Origin: Archilochus colubris
Taxonomy: Eukaryota > Chordata > Aves > Apodiformes > Trochilidae
Assembly (NCBI GenBank): GCA_023079485.1
Contig: CM041084.1
Coordinates: 33,454,609 to 33,518,608 of the forward strand
Direction of reading: 5' to 3'
Length of the DNA stretch: 64,000 nt
Below, piece after piece: positions 24,230-36,770 of the stretch. Each line of letters starts with the position of its first letter. The stretch's first letter is position 1. The notes beneath the pieces are model-generated. The model saw only the letters and a program-made list of their open reading frames with translations, was not told where the DNA came from and ran no database searches. A program made the position numbers and the translations under genes.

Positions 24230-24610
24230 GTATTAAGTAATTATTTAAAACAAGGCTGTTTAGAAAAATATTTGTATTTATTGCAGCTGCTCGATTGGCC
24301 TCGTTAAAGCTGGGGAGCATTTAAATTGTGTTACAGTCTCATTTAAATCCAGTTTCGTTCCAGCAGGCTGCAGAGCCTGAATAGAACCAATCACTCCATA
24401 ATGATGATGAATGAGAAATTAATTCAGATACAAGCAAGACAATTTAGGCCTTCATCTGTTTAAATAGCCTTCCAAGATTATTCGCAATTGCAGGTCACAG
24501 ATTTAATCAATTGTCCAATCTTGTGAAAGTCATATCCTTGCATCTTCATCGAGATTATTTATAGCGCGGCGAAGCCGAGTGAAAGGTATACGCTCTTAAC
24601 AGGAACAATT
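24230..24610. promoter_or_regulatory. Strong candidate enhancer with three CCAAT/ATTGG boxes
   Basis: ATTGG at 24294-24298 and CCAAT at 24387-24391 and 24515-24519 lie in 230 bp together with homeodomain cores (GAAATTAATTCAG near 24416, TTTAATCAATTG near 24502), ATAATGATGATGAATGAG, and a CpG-bearing end (TTTATAGCGCGGCGAAG). The density and lack of low-complexity DNA suggest a conserved enhancer about 5 kb downstream of EVX1. Not tested by alignment. Confidence 0.4.
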
Positions 24611-24639
24611 ACTTAAAGGGAAGTGTTTGCAAAATGAAA

Positions 24640-26400
24640 AAACAGATGCCTTCGTGGGCAACAAATGATAAAACACCTCCTCGCTCCCTCGGCACATCTT
24701 CCCCAGCCTGGGGAAGGGAGCGGAGCTGCAGGTGAGGTGTATCGGGGACCATTGCCAAATTCCAGCTCCGCCGTATTGGCAGCTATGCTCTGCAGCGAAA
24801 ATACCCCTGCCAGACGCTGCTCCTTCGTGGGATGCCCAGCGCCACCTCCGCGAGGTCGTGCTTTGCTTCTCAGAGCGATGCCTGCAGAAAGGCCACTGTA
24901 AACAAGTATCTTTTAACATCGTCGTATCACGCAAACGCACTGCTGCTCAGCCTGGGGATGCCAACCCCGGCCACGAGGGGAACTGTCATTTTCTGCCCCT
25001 GATTGCATGTTCGAGACATATATATGTATGTGTACCAGCGGGCCTGGTTTTGACCGACATTTGAGTCTTCTCTAGCCCAGCCTGACACACTGACAACATC
25101 GCTCCCCCTCCCCACACAACCCCGCCTGGTTTGGGGTGAAGCCGGCAGAGCATCCTTGTGCCTCGCCTGCAAATGCCGGCTCTTCACTCGGACTTGGGGG
25201 CGAGTCACACCTGGAAAAGCCCGCCATAGAGAATAATGCAGGGTTAATGGAAGCTCTCGGAAAGTTGAAGCATGCCATTTGGTAACTGGGAGAATTGGAT
25301 TTCTCGAAGGAGCACTTGAAAAGAGGGTAGAGACTGGGTTTATTCTAAAGAATAAACTGTCCCAGCGTGTAACTACCCTCCCCCCTTTCTTGATCCCTCC
25401 TCCAGACACTGACCTATTTGCCTGAAGCCCTGGTCTCCCCCCGTCCCGGAGGTGCTGCCTGGAAGGGCTGTTTCAGGCTCTTGTTCAAACTCGAGGGTTC
25501 TCCCTGATCTCCGAGAAACACCTGCTGCTCAGGAGACGCTCAGCCCAACGCTCAGAAAAGGCACCTCGAAAGGAGGTGGGGGCTCCGAGGACCCATGGGC
25601 AGCGCGGGTCCGCCGGCACCATCTAACCCCTCGGGCCGAGGAGTCACGGCAGACCCCCCCGGGAGCCACCAAAATTGGGGGTGGTCAGGTTCCGTCAGGG
25701 GAGGTGCGTTTCCCGGGTGGGAGTGTGCGGGGGTCAGTGGTGACATGTTCTCCTGGTGATCTGGGAGCCCCAGGACAGCTCAGTTTTCCCGCACCTCGAC
25801 GGGGAGCGCAGGGTGCACCCACTCGCGGGCAGTGCTGAGTCGGGGAAAGGCGAAGATTTCGGACAGAGGGCCGGAGGAGTCCTGAGGGTAGCTGGGTGTG
25901 TGTCCCTGCTCCCCTCTTCTCTGCCCGGCAAGGGAATCTGGAGCAAAGTCGGTGCCTAAAACAAAAGCCTGACTCCAGGACCCCCCGGAGGTCTGAGGAG
26001 CCAGGCTCAGCAGCGGACGTTGATGTATCGCTGTCCAATTAGTGCCTTTAATTGGTGTCCCCTGGGACAGGCGACCCGGGAGCGGGGACGATGAGCGCTC
26101 TCCCGGCAAGCCCTGCCCGCTCGCAAGGTAGCGAATAGATAATCCGGCCGGGCGGTATGAATCCTGCATCCCTCCGAGCAGGAGGAGGACAACGACCTCG
26201 CAAACTTTAGACTAATTAATTGCTCGCGAACCGTTTTGAGGGGAGCTCCGTGCCCACGGACACCCGTGTGCCCAGGCAGGGAGGGGCATGGGGTGTAGCT
26301 GCTACCCCAGCCGCCCACGATCAAATCCCCGTCTCTCTGCGGAGGGGGGGAGGGTAATCGGCGTGGAGACGACACTGCTTAAAACATACTGCACGTTCCT
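24640..26400. promoter_or_regulatory. CpG-rich tract at the right edge of the EVX1 GC domain
   Basis: Interrupted GC/CpG-rich sequence, strongest at 25420-26400, with many chance open frames on both strands and no protein-family resemblance. It includes the paired homeodomain/EBF-type site cluster at 26035-26069. To its right composition shifts to AT-rich desert. Confidence 0.4.
26035..26069. promoter_or_regulatory. Inverted TAATTGG pair plus EBF-type palindrome
   Basis: CCAATTA (26035-26041) and TAATTGG (26049-26055) form an inverted repeat with 7 bp between. It is followed at once by TCCCCTGGGA (26058-26067), which fits the EBF/COE consensus TCCCNNGGGA and sits in the palindrome TGTCCC-CT-GGGACA. 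Binding is inference. Confidence 0.35.
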
Positions 26401-29400
26401 TCCAATTTGGCTAATGAAAGTCGCCTGTTAAACGTAATTTTAGAGGTTAAATGATGCTGAGTGCAGATTTAAAGGTGCTTGATAAAATGTCTTATTTAAA
26501 CGACACGTACTGTACAGATAGACGCCTCTACAGCGGTCTTGGTTTAGCTTGGGGGAGGAGGAAAGGAAACAAATACAAACAGGCGTGGAAAAAAAAAGCG
26601 CCGCCAATTTATTCCGAACAAAAAAACGCTCGGTCGAAAAAGAAATTGATCGCTTCATCCATCAAACGTATAAAATAAATTTCTGAGATCAGAACTCGCT
26701 CGGAAAGAAAGAGAGAGGCGAGGAGGAAGTTCATGTTGACAAGAACCCTCAAAAGGGGTTAGGAAATAGGGGAATAAGAGACAGCTGTCACTGGAAACTC
26801 ACCTCGATGCAATTCTGTTTGTTTTTGGGTTTTTTTTAAGTTGTTTTTTTTTTTTCTTTCCCTCGTGGTAGTCTCACAATGCTTTAAAAAAAAGGAAAAA
26901 AAAAAAAGGAAAAAAAAAAAAAAAACAATCTGATGAAGCCAGAGGAAGATGAGGAAATAAATTTGGCAGAAACGGAAAGTGGGGCGGGTTCCTCAAACCA
27001 CCTATTCAAGGAAGTGTCTCAAGGGAAGTCGGGCAGTTCGAGGCTGTCTCGGGAGCTGTCAGTCCCCGGTACTCAGGTACACCTTGAAACTCAGTCACCA
27101 GACTTTTTATGGGAAAGCATCTCTGATCAATATTTGTGAGTTGAGATACTTTATTTGCTCTTCTCTATTTGCGTTTTCAGCCTTAAAATATTGTCACCTT
27201 GCCACATTCTTCCCCAGCAGCAACACAGTGGGTCATTTTTTATGCCCAGTCTCCAGAAGTTAAGTCCTATAGATGTGTCATGCATTGCCACCAAAAATCA
27301 CAGCCTGAGAATGCCACTTCCCCACTCGACAGAGAAACCTGAATTTGCACTGGGATGAGTGCTTTCAATTTCTTATCCAGGAGAAAAGACCCTAACATCT
27401 GTTCACTCATTTCTCCCAATTTCCTGATTTCATCGTACTAAATTTTCATAAAAATACTTTTACACTTTTTACCTTGCCTCCCTAGGAACAAATTCTGAAG
27501 GTCCTAACTTGTCCCAAAACACATTTTTGCCCACTTGGTGGAAGTTTTCTTACCACTATTGCAGTGCAAGACTGAATATTAATTACAGAGAAAATAATGC
27601 AACTACTATTACTCGATCCACACAATTAATATGTGGCCTTGTACTACCGCAGGCTGTGAATCACTCCTGGGAATTTTATTCCCAGGGACAGTTATTCTAA
27701 GGTTTACTCAAGCCTGTGTATTTTAGGGAGAGATTTTTTCCTTAATGTGGAGATACTGAGTCATAGGTTCCAAAACCGCTTTCCACAAATTACTTGTCCT
27801 GATGTAAAATTTAATCAAAAACGAGAAGATCAGATTTATTAAATCTTCAGACAGAAAGGAGCACAGGCTCCTCTCCTCTGACAGTTACAAATTAAGTAGA
27901 AAACCATACAGAAAAGAGAAGGGAAAAAACCCTAAACAATCAATCAATCAATCAATCAAACAAAAAAACCAAAACAAAAACCAACCAACCAATCAAACAA
28001 AACAAAACAAAGGGGAAAATCTTGGCTTTATCAATGTTTATGCTTCTCTTGTAGTCAGCTGAATTGTGGACTGGGATCTACTCAGGAGGCAGTAGGGCAC
28101 TCAGGCAGTTGGAGGGTGTTGGTTTGGTTCCAAATGGTGTTCCTAACCTGTTCTTGGTCCAGCAGTAATGTGGATCTGGACGAATGGACAAACCTGGGAG
28201 TCTCAGCCCCTCTAAGCCCTGAGTGGTGCATTACTGCCCATTAAGACTGGCTCACCAGTACAAGAACAAAGAGAGAGAACACTATGCCATACCCCTCACC
28301 CTCTGCTTTGGCAGTCACAGCTTCTCACCCAAAAGCCTGCTTTTCCTTTGGTAGGTTTTTACAACAGAACTCTACCAAAGCACTGCACTGCTGAATCCTG
28401 AGTTTCTGGTAAGGAGAGTTACTCCTGCAGATACTTAGCCCTATAATGTAATCTAACACCAGATCATGAAAGCAGGTCCTCCAAGAGAAGGCAGTAGCAT
28501 CACTAATTACACTTTCCTACTTTTGATGTCAGTAGGGCTGCTAACACCCGTGTCTCTGACACACACTCTTTTTTGTATTATAACAGATTCCAGTTGGCTA
28601 CTTGTTTCACTGGGCTTGTGCTTAAGCATTTTTAAGAAAACAGTGCAAGATATAGAGGAAAAAAAGCAGCATGACCTCAATTTTCTAATGTTGCCCCACT
28701 AAGGAAAAGCCAGATTCACCAGTGGGAGTTCCGTGTGGGATCTCCAGAAGGAGGGAATTAGAAATTAGAGATACTCCAAGGTCTGATTTTAAACTTCTTG
28801 GTACCCAGATAGGCAGTTAGGGTGACATTTCTACACCATGGTACAAAACTTCATGGTGATATGGCAGAACCATATCATTGGTATACAACTCCAAGGGCAA
28901 AATCATCTACCTTGAAAGTCCCAATATTTTTTTTTTAAATGCAGGAGAAAAGTTCTCACAACAGCCTTTCATTGAAATAGCAGCTGTAAAAGTTGAGCAT
29001 CTGTGTGCATGTTTTGATTTGTCATAATCATCCTTTGTTACTTGACCTCTACTGTAGTTTGCTACACTCATAGAAATTAAAGTTACTATTATCCTGTCAT
29101 ATTTATGCTTTTTCAGTAAGTTACAAAGAAGTTATTTCCCATACTTGTTAAAATTTTGTTTTATAAATTGATAGTTTAAATCTAGAAGAACCTACAGCTT
29201 GATCTGCACATCACAGACCATTAGATTTCCCCCAGCTGGTTCTTACTGAGCCCAGTATGATACACTTGACAGAAGAAGATTTTCAAAATTGGTGCCTGAT
29301 GTGACCCGACATGTCAGTTTATGGAGCATCTTGGTTGTATATGCCAGTCATGATTCACTGGTAAAAGTGAGTAGAATAGACCAGGAGAAAAAAGAAGCCT

Positions 29401-29650
29401 CTAGTTTTCTTTATTTTTAAGTAAAAATTGTTCAGCAATTTATTCTTCTGTCCTTCTCAGCTAAATTACTGAACTTTTACTGTCTGGTATCTTACATGAA
29501 AGAGCTTTACATACTTCAGCTGAGTACCTGTCTGTCTTCACTCTGACAACTTAAGCAAACAAAATTTGTGTGAGGCACTTTCTTCAGTTATTGAGCTCTG
29601 AGTGAAGCTTTCACCTAAACCATCTCCACTTTTACAGTCTCCTATCCCAA
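26401..29650. other. Start of the downstream gene desert
   Basis: AT-rich DNA with A- and T-rich runs (26827-26855, 26885-26925) and a CAAT-type microsatellite (27935-28013). 26420-26700 keeps CpGs and posterior-HOX-like TTTATT sites and may be regulatory. Beyond 27 kb I see no gene or repeat family. Confidence 0.45.
27935..28013. repeat. (CAAT)n microsatellite grading into A/C-rich repeat
   Basis: Five to six CAAT units, then CAAA, CCAA and AAAAC units. Confidence 0.85.
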
Positions 29651-30199
29651 AGCATGGAATCCATAACTATCTACACAGTGTAAGGATATTTAGCACTTGT
29701 TCCAGCAGCAGTCTGTCTTTTTATTTCTGTTTAATATTTCCTGTACAGGCAACCAAGAAACATTCATAAATGTAGTTCTGCAGCACTGCAGTAGGACTGT
29801 GTATTCACACATTTTTTTCCACCATAACGTTGCTTTTCCTCATCTCTGTCTTCTAGGACACGTTCTTCAGTCTGTGAGGACAGCTTGCATCCATTGTTCT
29901 TTAATATCTTATTTTATAATTTGCAATATTTAGAACTGTTTATTTGTCTGGTCAAATTCTCTGTGATGTTTGTGCACTTGTAGCCCCCTTATAGCTCTTC
30001 TCTGTGCACCGTCTTCCTTTTTTCTATAAACATGGCAACAGCTATGTAGGTACACAGGCATTTTTGACACAAATTTGGTCTACATTGGATGTGCACATGT
30101 TTCTGAACACCTGATTACAGCAGCCAGCAGTGCTGAACATATCAGTCTGGGCAGAACTTTGTTAACTGTAATCCCATTTTGGTTACATCTGTACCTGCA

Positions 30200-30203
<4 letters not shown>

Positions 30204-30232
<29 letters not shown>
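30204..30232. repeat. T29 homopolymer
   Basis: Twenty-nine consecutive T on the + strand, next to the left edge of the recognisable LINE relic. It may be the A-tail of a - strand insertion or a simple mononucleotide repeat. Confidence 0.95.
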
Positions 30233-30419
30233 GTGCTCTTTAAACCAGCCAATTCTTAACTTGCTCAAAGCAGCCTCTGACAACTACTGATTAGGGATAC
30301 TGGGACACTGTATAATATGTTAAGATTAGAATGTTTGGGGGTAACTTAAAAAATCCAAGACTGAGAGATTTGTAAACTGATTCCATAATCTCATAAAAAC
30401 AAATTAAATATGCAATGAC

Positions 30420-31730
30420 AAGACTTATTTTCATAAAGCTATGTTGATTGATATAACCTACATTCCCCTCCTGAATTCTTTACTAAATTCATCTGGTGTC
30501 AGTTTTGCTATTATTTTTTTTTTATAATGATGCCATGCTAATCAGCCCACAGTTACTGGGTCACATCCTTCTTTCCTTCTGACTAGAACCACAACATTAT
30601 TTCTGTTGAAATTTCACTAGGACTCCAAGATTTTTTGCAAAAAACCCCATCAGAGTTCTCCTCAGTTACTTCCTTGAAGACTTTGCAAATTTATAGATTA
30701 TTATTATTATTTCTGTATCCCACTAGGCATTATTTAATATCTTCTTTAGTTAATAATATTATTAAAATTACTTATTTTTTTCTTTTGTTAAGATAACATC
30801 AGACTCATTTCCAAATGAAGATTAAGCCACTAATTTTCCACCTCCAGCTAGTATTCAGTCCACACGGAGGACTTCTTTTGTTTTCAGTATACCTTAGAAT
30901 TTTTATTACTGCTTTTTACCCCTGTTTTTTCTTTCACTGTTTTTGTACCCTTTCTACTGCTTGTAGATTTTTCCCATTGTCTTTAGCTTCTCTTGTCAAC
31001 TTCCTGCATTTTATAACATTTAATGTATGCTAATTGCTATGTGATACAGTTCCCTCTGCATATTGTACAGTGATCTTTTTGCTTCAGATATTTGCCTTCG
31101 TTTCACTCTCTCTGAGGACTGTTCTGAAGTCAAGAAGCTGCCCTCCATGCAGACATTTCTCATATGCAACGTAATTTCTGGTCTCTAAGCCACTCACCAG
31201 TTTCCAGTCAAAAAAATAATTCAACATAAAATATTTTTTGCATTACTGGACAACATGTGTTTCAAGTTGGGGAATTATCCATGATTTTTTAAAAACTATC
31301 AGTGATGGTTTACTGCTAGCTTCATGAGACAAAGTAGCACACATGTAGAATTCAGTTTGTCCAGATGCTGCTATTTTTATTCCTAGATATTGCAGACAAA
31401 AGTTTAAGAGGTAATTCATCTCATTCTTGTGTTTGATTTGACAGTCTATGACACCTCACGTCTGCATTCCCGGTCTTTGTTAGTTACTACATCAATCCAA
31501 ATGCTTCTGAGTCCCTTTGGTTATAATATATGAGTTCTAATTACCAAGTTGGTGTTTCTTCCTTCTGCTCACTGCTTTACTTAGTCTACCTGCTTATCCA
31601 AGTTATAATCTGAATCTTGTGGTCTGTTCACATGACTCATTCCACCATGTGCCAGTGATGCTGACTGCATGTTTTTGTTAGTAAGACTTTCCTGTTTCCT
31701 GACTGCATTACCCATACACCCTTTTGCTGT
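30420..31730 (-). mobile_element. Ancient, heavily decayed CR1-type LINE (endonuclease to RT region)
   Basis: On the - strand, 31600-31665 translates to VSITGTWWNESCEQ, which matches the apurinic endonuclease start of CR1-type ORF2 (usual form VGITETWWDESHDW). Just upstream of it, about 31670-31715, MGNAVRKQESL resembles the usual SMGNKQEELE. About 1.1 kb further along the same strand (near 30540-30570) DPVTVG-stop-LAWH occupies the place of the reverse-transcriptase DPGNYRPVSLTS motif. Order and spacing fit CR1 ORF2, but stops and frameshifts are abundant, so it is a fossil. CR1 ORF2 encodes endonuclease and reverse transcriptase. Ends are uncertain; it could extend to about 29.7 and 33.9 kb. 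Confidence 0.65.
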
Positions 31731-32227
31731 TGTAGAAGAATCTGAAACACCCTGGAATGGAGAATTCTTCATATTCTCTATTACATTGGCTCAAAGTTTA
31801 TTGTTCATTATACCATGTTTGCAGCTGGATCCATGTTTGTATCTTCAGCTGTCTTTGCTGGAGTGATTGTACAAACACCCTCCTGCTGTTGTAGCTGATT
31901 CCTAGGCACTTCCTCACCCATGAACAAGACACACTATTCATACAGTTTCTCTCCATTCTTCCACCAAAGAAAAATTTCAGCTTCAGACCAGAAACAAAGT
32001 TGAGAAGACACTTTGGATTTTCTGGATTTTGTAACTTGTAAGCATGGGAGGACCTCTGAAAGGTTCATATGGTTATTCATCTGGTCATTCTTCCTGCTTC
32101 CTATTCAAATCCTCAAAGTCTTTCTTTAGCCTTTCGTTTTGATACTTTCTTGAGTATCAGAGTGGACACTTCCAGGATGATTTCAGAAACATGTCTGCTT
32201 ATATAATTGCTTATATAATGCATGGAT

Positions 32228-32262
32228 TCTCTCTCTCTCTTATTTATTTATTTATTTATTAA
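32228..32262. repeat. (TC)n-(TTTA)n compound microsatellite
   Basis: CT dinucleotides followed by about five TTTA units. Confidence 0.9.
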
Positions 32263-34150
32263 ATTTTTTTAACATAATTCTTTTGGTCACTTCAATGCCT
32301 TTTTATGTGTTTGCAGTTTCAGTGGAGTAAGACTGCTTTTAATCTCTGCATGCTGTTTAAGCCCATGTTTCAGAAAGGCTACAGCACTAACAATTTGGTT
32401 TAGCAAAGCTACAGCCCCTTAGCCCTTAGACAATAGCCTAGGGATGTGTTGATTTCAGTCTATATCAGTTCAGCCCTTTTCTGACAGCCTTCATGTTCCT
32501 CAAAGCTTTCAGTCATCTTGGATACCTTTAGTGCAATGCTTAGTGATCATAAATTAAAAGTGAAGGTGTATGCTTAAAACAAAGCTTAAATTGTACCTTT
32601 GAATTTCAATTGTGCTAGCACTTTTCTGAATATTTTTCCAGTTGTCTATATTCTTTCCAAAGTGAAGATCATATTTTAATGATGGATTAATGCTACATAT
32701 ATAGTTGTTAAAAACTCCCTGTGTTTTCTACTTCCATTTGAATTACACACCACATCACGCTCAGTGATTCTCAGTGCTTCAGAGGTCTCAATCTTTTCAA
32801 CTACAGGTTGCCACTCCCTGTGAAAGAGTCAAATGTGAGATCAGATGTGGGGTCATCTACCATGTGATCTGGGTAATCCAGTTGAAGTGACACATCCTTA
32901 AAATATATTTCTGTTCAAAGAAATCCACATGCTTTTCCAGTGATTTTCCCCACAGAAAATACTGATAAAGTTAAGGAGCAGTGGTGATCCATAGGACAAC
33001 TGCTGGAAGATCTGTGACAGTTCTCCCTTAGGTGAGGACTGTCTCCTCTGCTGATCTATTAGTTTTCTGCTTTTCAACCCATTTAATGTGTTACATTCAA
33101 ATAATATTACTTTTTATATCAAAATCTGGATTAAATCAGAAGGCATTCAGTCTCCTACAAATGCAGGTATCTTTGCCAAAAATACGTAATACCATGAAAA
33201 AAAGGCAAACCCTATTAGCAGGATTCTTCTTTAATAAAGCAAAGGAAAAAACCACTTTTGGTGACAATTAGTTTTGTTTCCATCTTCTCATTCTTTGTTG
33301 GTTGCATCTTACATTACTTTTTCTTTGGCTCTGCCTGGGAGCAACTATTAATTTTAACTTTGGTATGCTGTCTTTTTTTTCACGCTCTTTGAAAATGCCT
33401 CAGAATTACAAGATTAGCTACATGACTGTAATACACTCTGTATTCTTCAAATGTCCCATGGCATTCTTTGAAAGGAAATCTAGAATTCAATTCCTTAAAT
33501 AGGTTATCTACTCAATTTGATCATCTGCATTTTGCAGACTGCTCTTCAATCAAGTACACTTGGGACTCTTTATTCCACTATTTCTAACTCTTCTGTTAGC
33601 AGACAGGCCAGAACAGCTTTGCCAAATGGACTCATTTTGATCTTGCTATCTGAAATGTGCAGAGCTTAGAATTTTAACCTTGGGCACAGCTCTTTCTGTA
33701 ATTACATCGTATTCAGCTCCACTATCTATTTGGAACTCATTTTTTACCCCTTTCTTTCCAGTGCCAGAAGCCAACCTGCTACAGAATATACCAGTGTGGC
33801 TCTGATTAAGAGACGTAGGGAAACCTTTGCGTCATTTAACAGAGCTCCATCCTCCAGCTGCATTTTGCAATCGAGGAGCTGTGCCAACACCTTCACATTG
33901 TGACAAACCTCTCCAAGGCTATTGCAAACAAGCCTGGTCTCTACACCACGCTTACCCCTGCAGTCTGACATTCAGTTTGGGCATGTGTTTTCAATTGTAC
34001 ACTTCATTCTTTCAGCACTTATTAGATACTTGGATTAAGAAAGCATGCTCTCTGCTGTGCTTCAAATACCTTTGCAACTTTGAATTTGTCTCTCCCATTA
34101 AAGTTGTGGTGGCCTAGTTACCCCTTATTTTGTCACAGATAGTTTTGTTT

Positions 34151-36320
34151 AGTCTGTTAGGCTGTTAACATTCATGTGATTTGGCTTTACCACACAGACT
34201 GATGACTTAATGGGACAGTCATTTCAACAAGGAGGTTGTTTCTGCTAAACAGAATTTACTTTAAAAGAGCTGGGTTTTGCATGGGTCTTTTTTTTTCTGT
34301 TTCATGTAATACATCCGATTTCCCTTGCATTAATCTTCTTCACTGTAAAAATCTACGCAAAACTTTTCTATACTTCTGATTGTTCATTAATTTTGCATCC
34401 TTCTGCTTTCCTCTTTTCAGTAATGCAAAACTGCAGGTAAGAGCCTGCTACTGTTTCTCTTTCACTCTGTAGTATCTCCAGTGGTATAACTTTTAAAATC
34501 CTTTCTGCCCCTCATATTGGCTTCCCTAAAAGCCAATAAAGATATGTCAAGTTTAACTCTAGTAGAGTCAAGGCACCTATCCCCCCTCCCAAAAAAACCA
34601 CCCACAAAAGTTCTGATTTGCAATTGCCTAACCCTGGAAACATTTTGTCTGGCTTCTATACCAATAATGTAAAGAGGATCAAAGGAACAAAGATTAGGAA
34701 CTAGAGCTTGAAAGACAATCCTGTACACAACTGATTTTTTTTTTTTTTTTTTCCTAAAGGAAACCCTCACATGCAAGTAAAAAGGGTGTACAGTGTGGTT
34801 CACTTGGCTCCAACAGGGAATCACAACTGTACAGCAGCCCTGTCCTGGGATGAGGACTCCACTGCATATCTGTGCTTGTGGCTGGTTTTTACTCTCAGAG
34901 GACTGATGCATAATGCCAGCTTCTGGATTATCTTCTGGGACCTGGTGTATTTCTGGAACTTCCGCTACCTTTTTTTTAGGGAGGTTTTATTATGCAAACA
35001 GTATTTGTAGCAAAACACATGACACCAAACCTCACTGTTCTGTCAGATGCCTGAGGGAGGATTTTTAAAATTGTAGTGAGGAAGTACGTGCCTTGCAACC
35101 ACTCTTATTCTCTTCTCAATAGACAAATACTTTAGAATTTAGTCATGATTTTTTTTATCCTAATCAGATTCAGTCCTCTGCAATGCTCATTCATCTCCCT
35201 TCAAGAGGCGTGGAGTTTGTAGTCCAAATTATTTGGTCTAGAACAACCTTTGTTTTTGACAGCATTTGCATTTTAAATCATTTGCTTTTAACAGCCTGTC
35301 TGCAAACCTTAGCATTACACATAACAAGTTCTCAAGTATACCAATAAATGCACTGGTTTTTGGATCATCCCTGGAGCTTGCACAGAATGTCAGCAGCAAA
35401 CAATTTAAAACAAAGGTGGATAAAACAGGATTTGTAAGTACAACATCTCCCTCTGCAGACACAAACCTTCTGTAAGGGTAATTAATGATTGCTGTTTTCA
35501 AGAGCAAGACTTAATTTATAAAGGAGCCAACTTAAGATTATCATGAGGAAATGAGATAAATAATCAGCTGAAACAATAAAGATCAGTTATGACATAATTA
35601 CAGAACAGCATTCATGGGCTCAGGAGATCTAATGTCTTTGTCTTCATTAATCAGACTAAATATAATGTTACAGATGTTACTTTTTAAAAGACTGTTCTGT
35701 GTTCATGTGAGTATATACAATACATCTCTGAGAGCAGATGCCAAATGGAGTATTTGTGGTTTTCCTATTAACATCTATGTGTACAAGATACTTTGATATT
35801 TTTTAACAGCAGAATTCATAAGAACCTAAAAGTTCAGAAAAGCTGATTTTAAGATAATATATAGCCTTGATGGATACAATAGAAGCTTTCATGTTTCAAT
35901 TGCTGAGGAAGAACACTTGTACTTCCCAAAATCTCCCCCAAAAGACATATTAAACCGGAAAGCATTGCTGTAACTAGATTAATATTGTGGCATTCCCACC
36001 TGGAGAGACTCTGAAAGGTGCCACCTGGAAACTATGCAGTCCAGCCTGCAGACACCTAAGCAATGTAATACTCACCTGCAGTAATGGAGTGTGAAACATT
36101 CCATTGCTCGTAATTCAATGTCTTGCCAGCTTTGTATATGCCCAATAAACCCTCAAACATCTTTTCCTCTGAACTGTGAGCAGTTAACTGACTTCAGACT
36201 TTACAGCTAATCATTGGCTCAACCATCTTGACACATCAGCCCTGCATCTTTGAATTGGCTTAGTGGAAACAGTGGCTCCCCTTGCAAGTGCAGCCCCTTT
36301 TCACAGCTGACTGCAGCCTT
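34151..36320. other. AT-rich desert with three posterior-HOX-type sites
   Basis: CCAATAAA occurs on the + strand at 34533-34540, 35341-35348 and 36142-36149. A T-rich run lies at 34735-34752. Complex AT-rich sequence at 35230-35600 could be conserved. No gene seen. Confidence 0.35.
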
Positions 36321-36770
36321 CATAGAATCATAGAATCGACTGGGTTGGAAGGGACCTCAGAGATCATCAAGTCCAACCCTTGATCCACTACCGCTGCAGT
36401 TACCAGACCATGGCACTGAGTGCCACATCCAATCTCTTTTTAAATATCTCCAGGGATGGAGAATCCACTACTTCCCTGGGCAGCCCATTCCAATGCCTGA
36501 TCACCCTCTCCGTAAAGAAATTCTTTCTAATGTCCAACCTAAACCTCCCCTGGCACAACCTGAGACCATGCCCTCTTGTCTTGCTGAGAGTTGCCTGGGA
36601 AAAGAGACCAACCCCCACCTGGTTACACCCTCCTTTCAGGTAGTTGTAGAGAGTGATGAGGTCTCCTCTGAGCCTCCTCTTTTCCAGGCTGAACAGCCCC
36701 AGCTCCCTCAGCCTCTCTTCATAGGATATGTGCTTAAGTCCCTTCACCAGCTTAGTTGCACACCTTTGAC
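36321..36770 (-). mobile_element. 5'-truncated avian CR1 LINE
   Basis: The left end carries the CR1 3'-terminal octamers (CATAGAATCATAGAATC on + strand) followed by GGTTGGAAGGGACCTCAG and TCATCAAGTCCAACCC, the hallmark avian CR1 tail. The - strand encodes the C-terminus of ORF2 in one open frame of about 115 codons ([19 protein letters not shown], then TLYNYLKGG and WNGLPREVV). The intact frame implies a comparatively young copy. The right boundary near 36770 is where CR1 wording stops. No clear target duplication was found, as usual for CR1. Confidence 0.95.

Larger units (their letters stand above)
29651..34150. other. T-rich desert segment around an ancient LINE relic
   Basis: The + strand is persistently T-rich over A across several kilobases, as expected if much of it is an antisense, long-decayed LINE with an A-rich sense strand. 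Recognisable protein remnants are confined to 30420-31730; the flanks may be further parts of the same element. No gene seen. Confidence 0.45.

Noticed and set aside
30204..30232. T29 run as a transcription terminator
   Set aside because: No RNA polymerase III gene precedes it; it is a simple homopolymer or LINE tail.
34462..34911. 149-codon open frame on the - strand
   Set aside because: It crosses a homopolymer run encoding poly-lysine and has no family resemblance; AT-rich desert background.
36400..36747. 115-codon - strand frame as a host gene
   Set aside because: It is the C-terminus of CR1 ORF2 and belongs to the transposon at 36321-36770.
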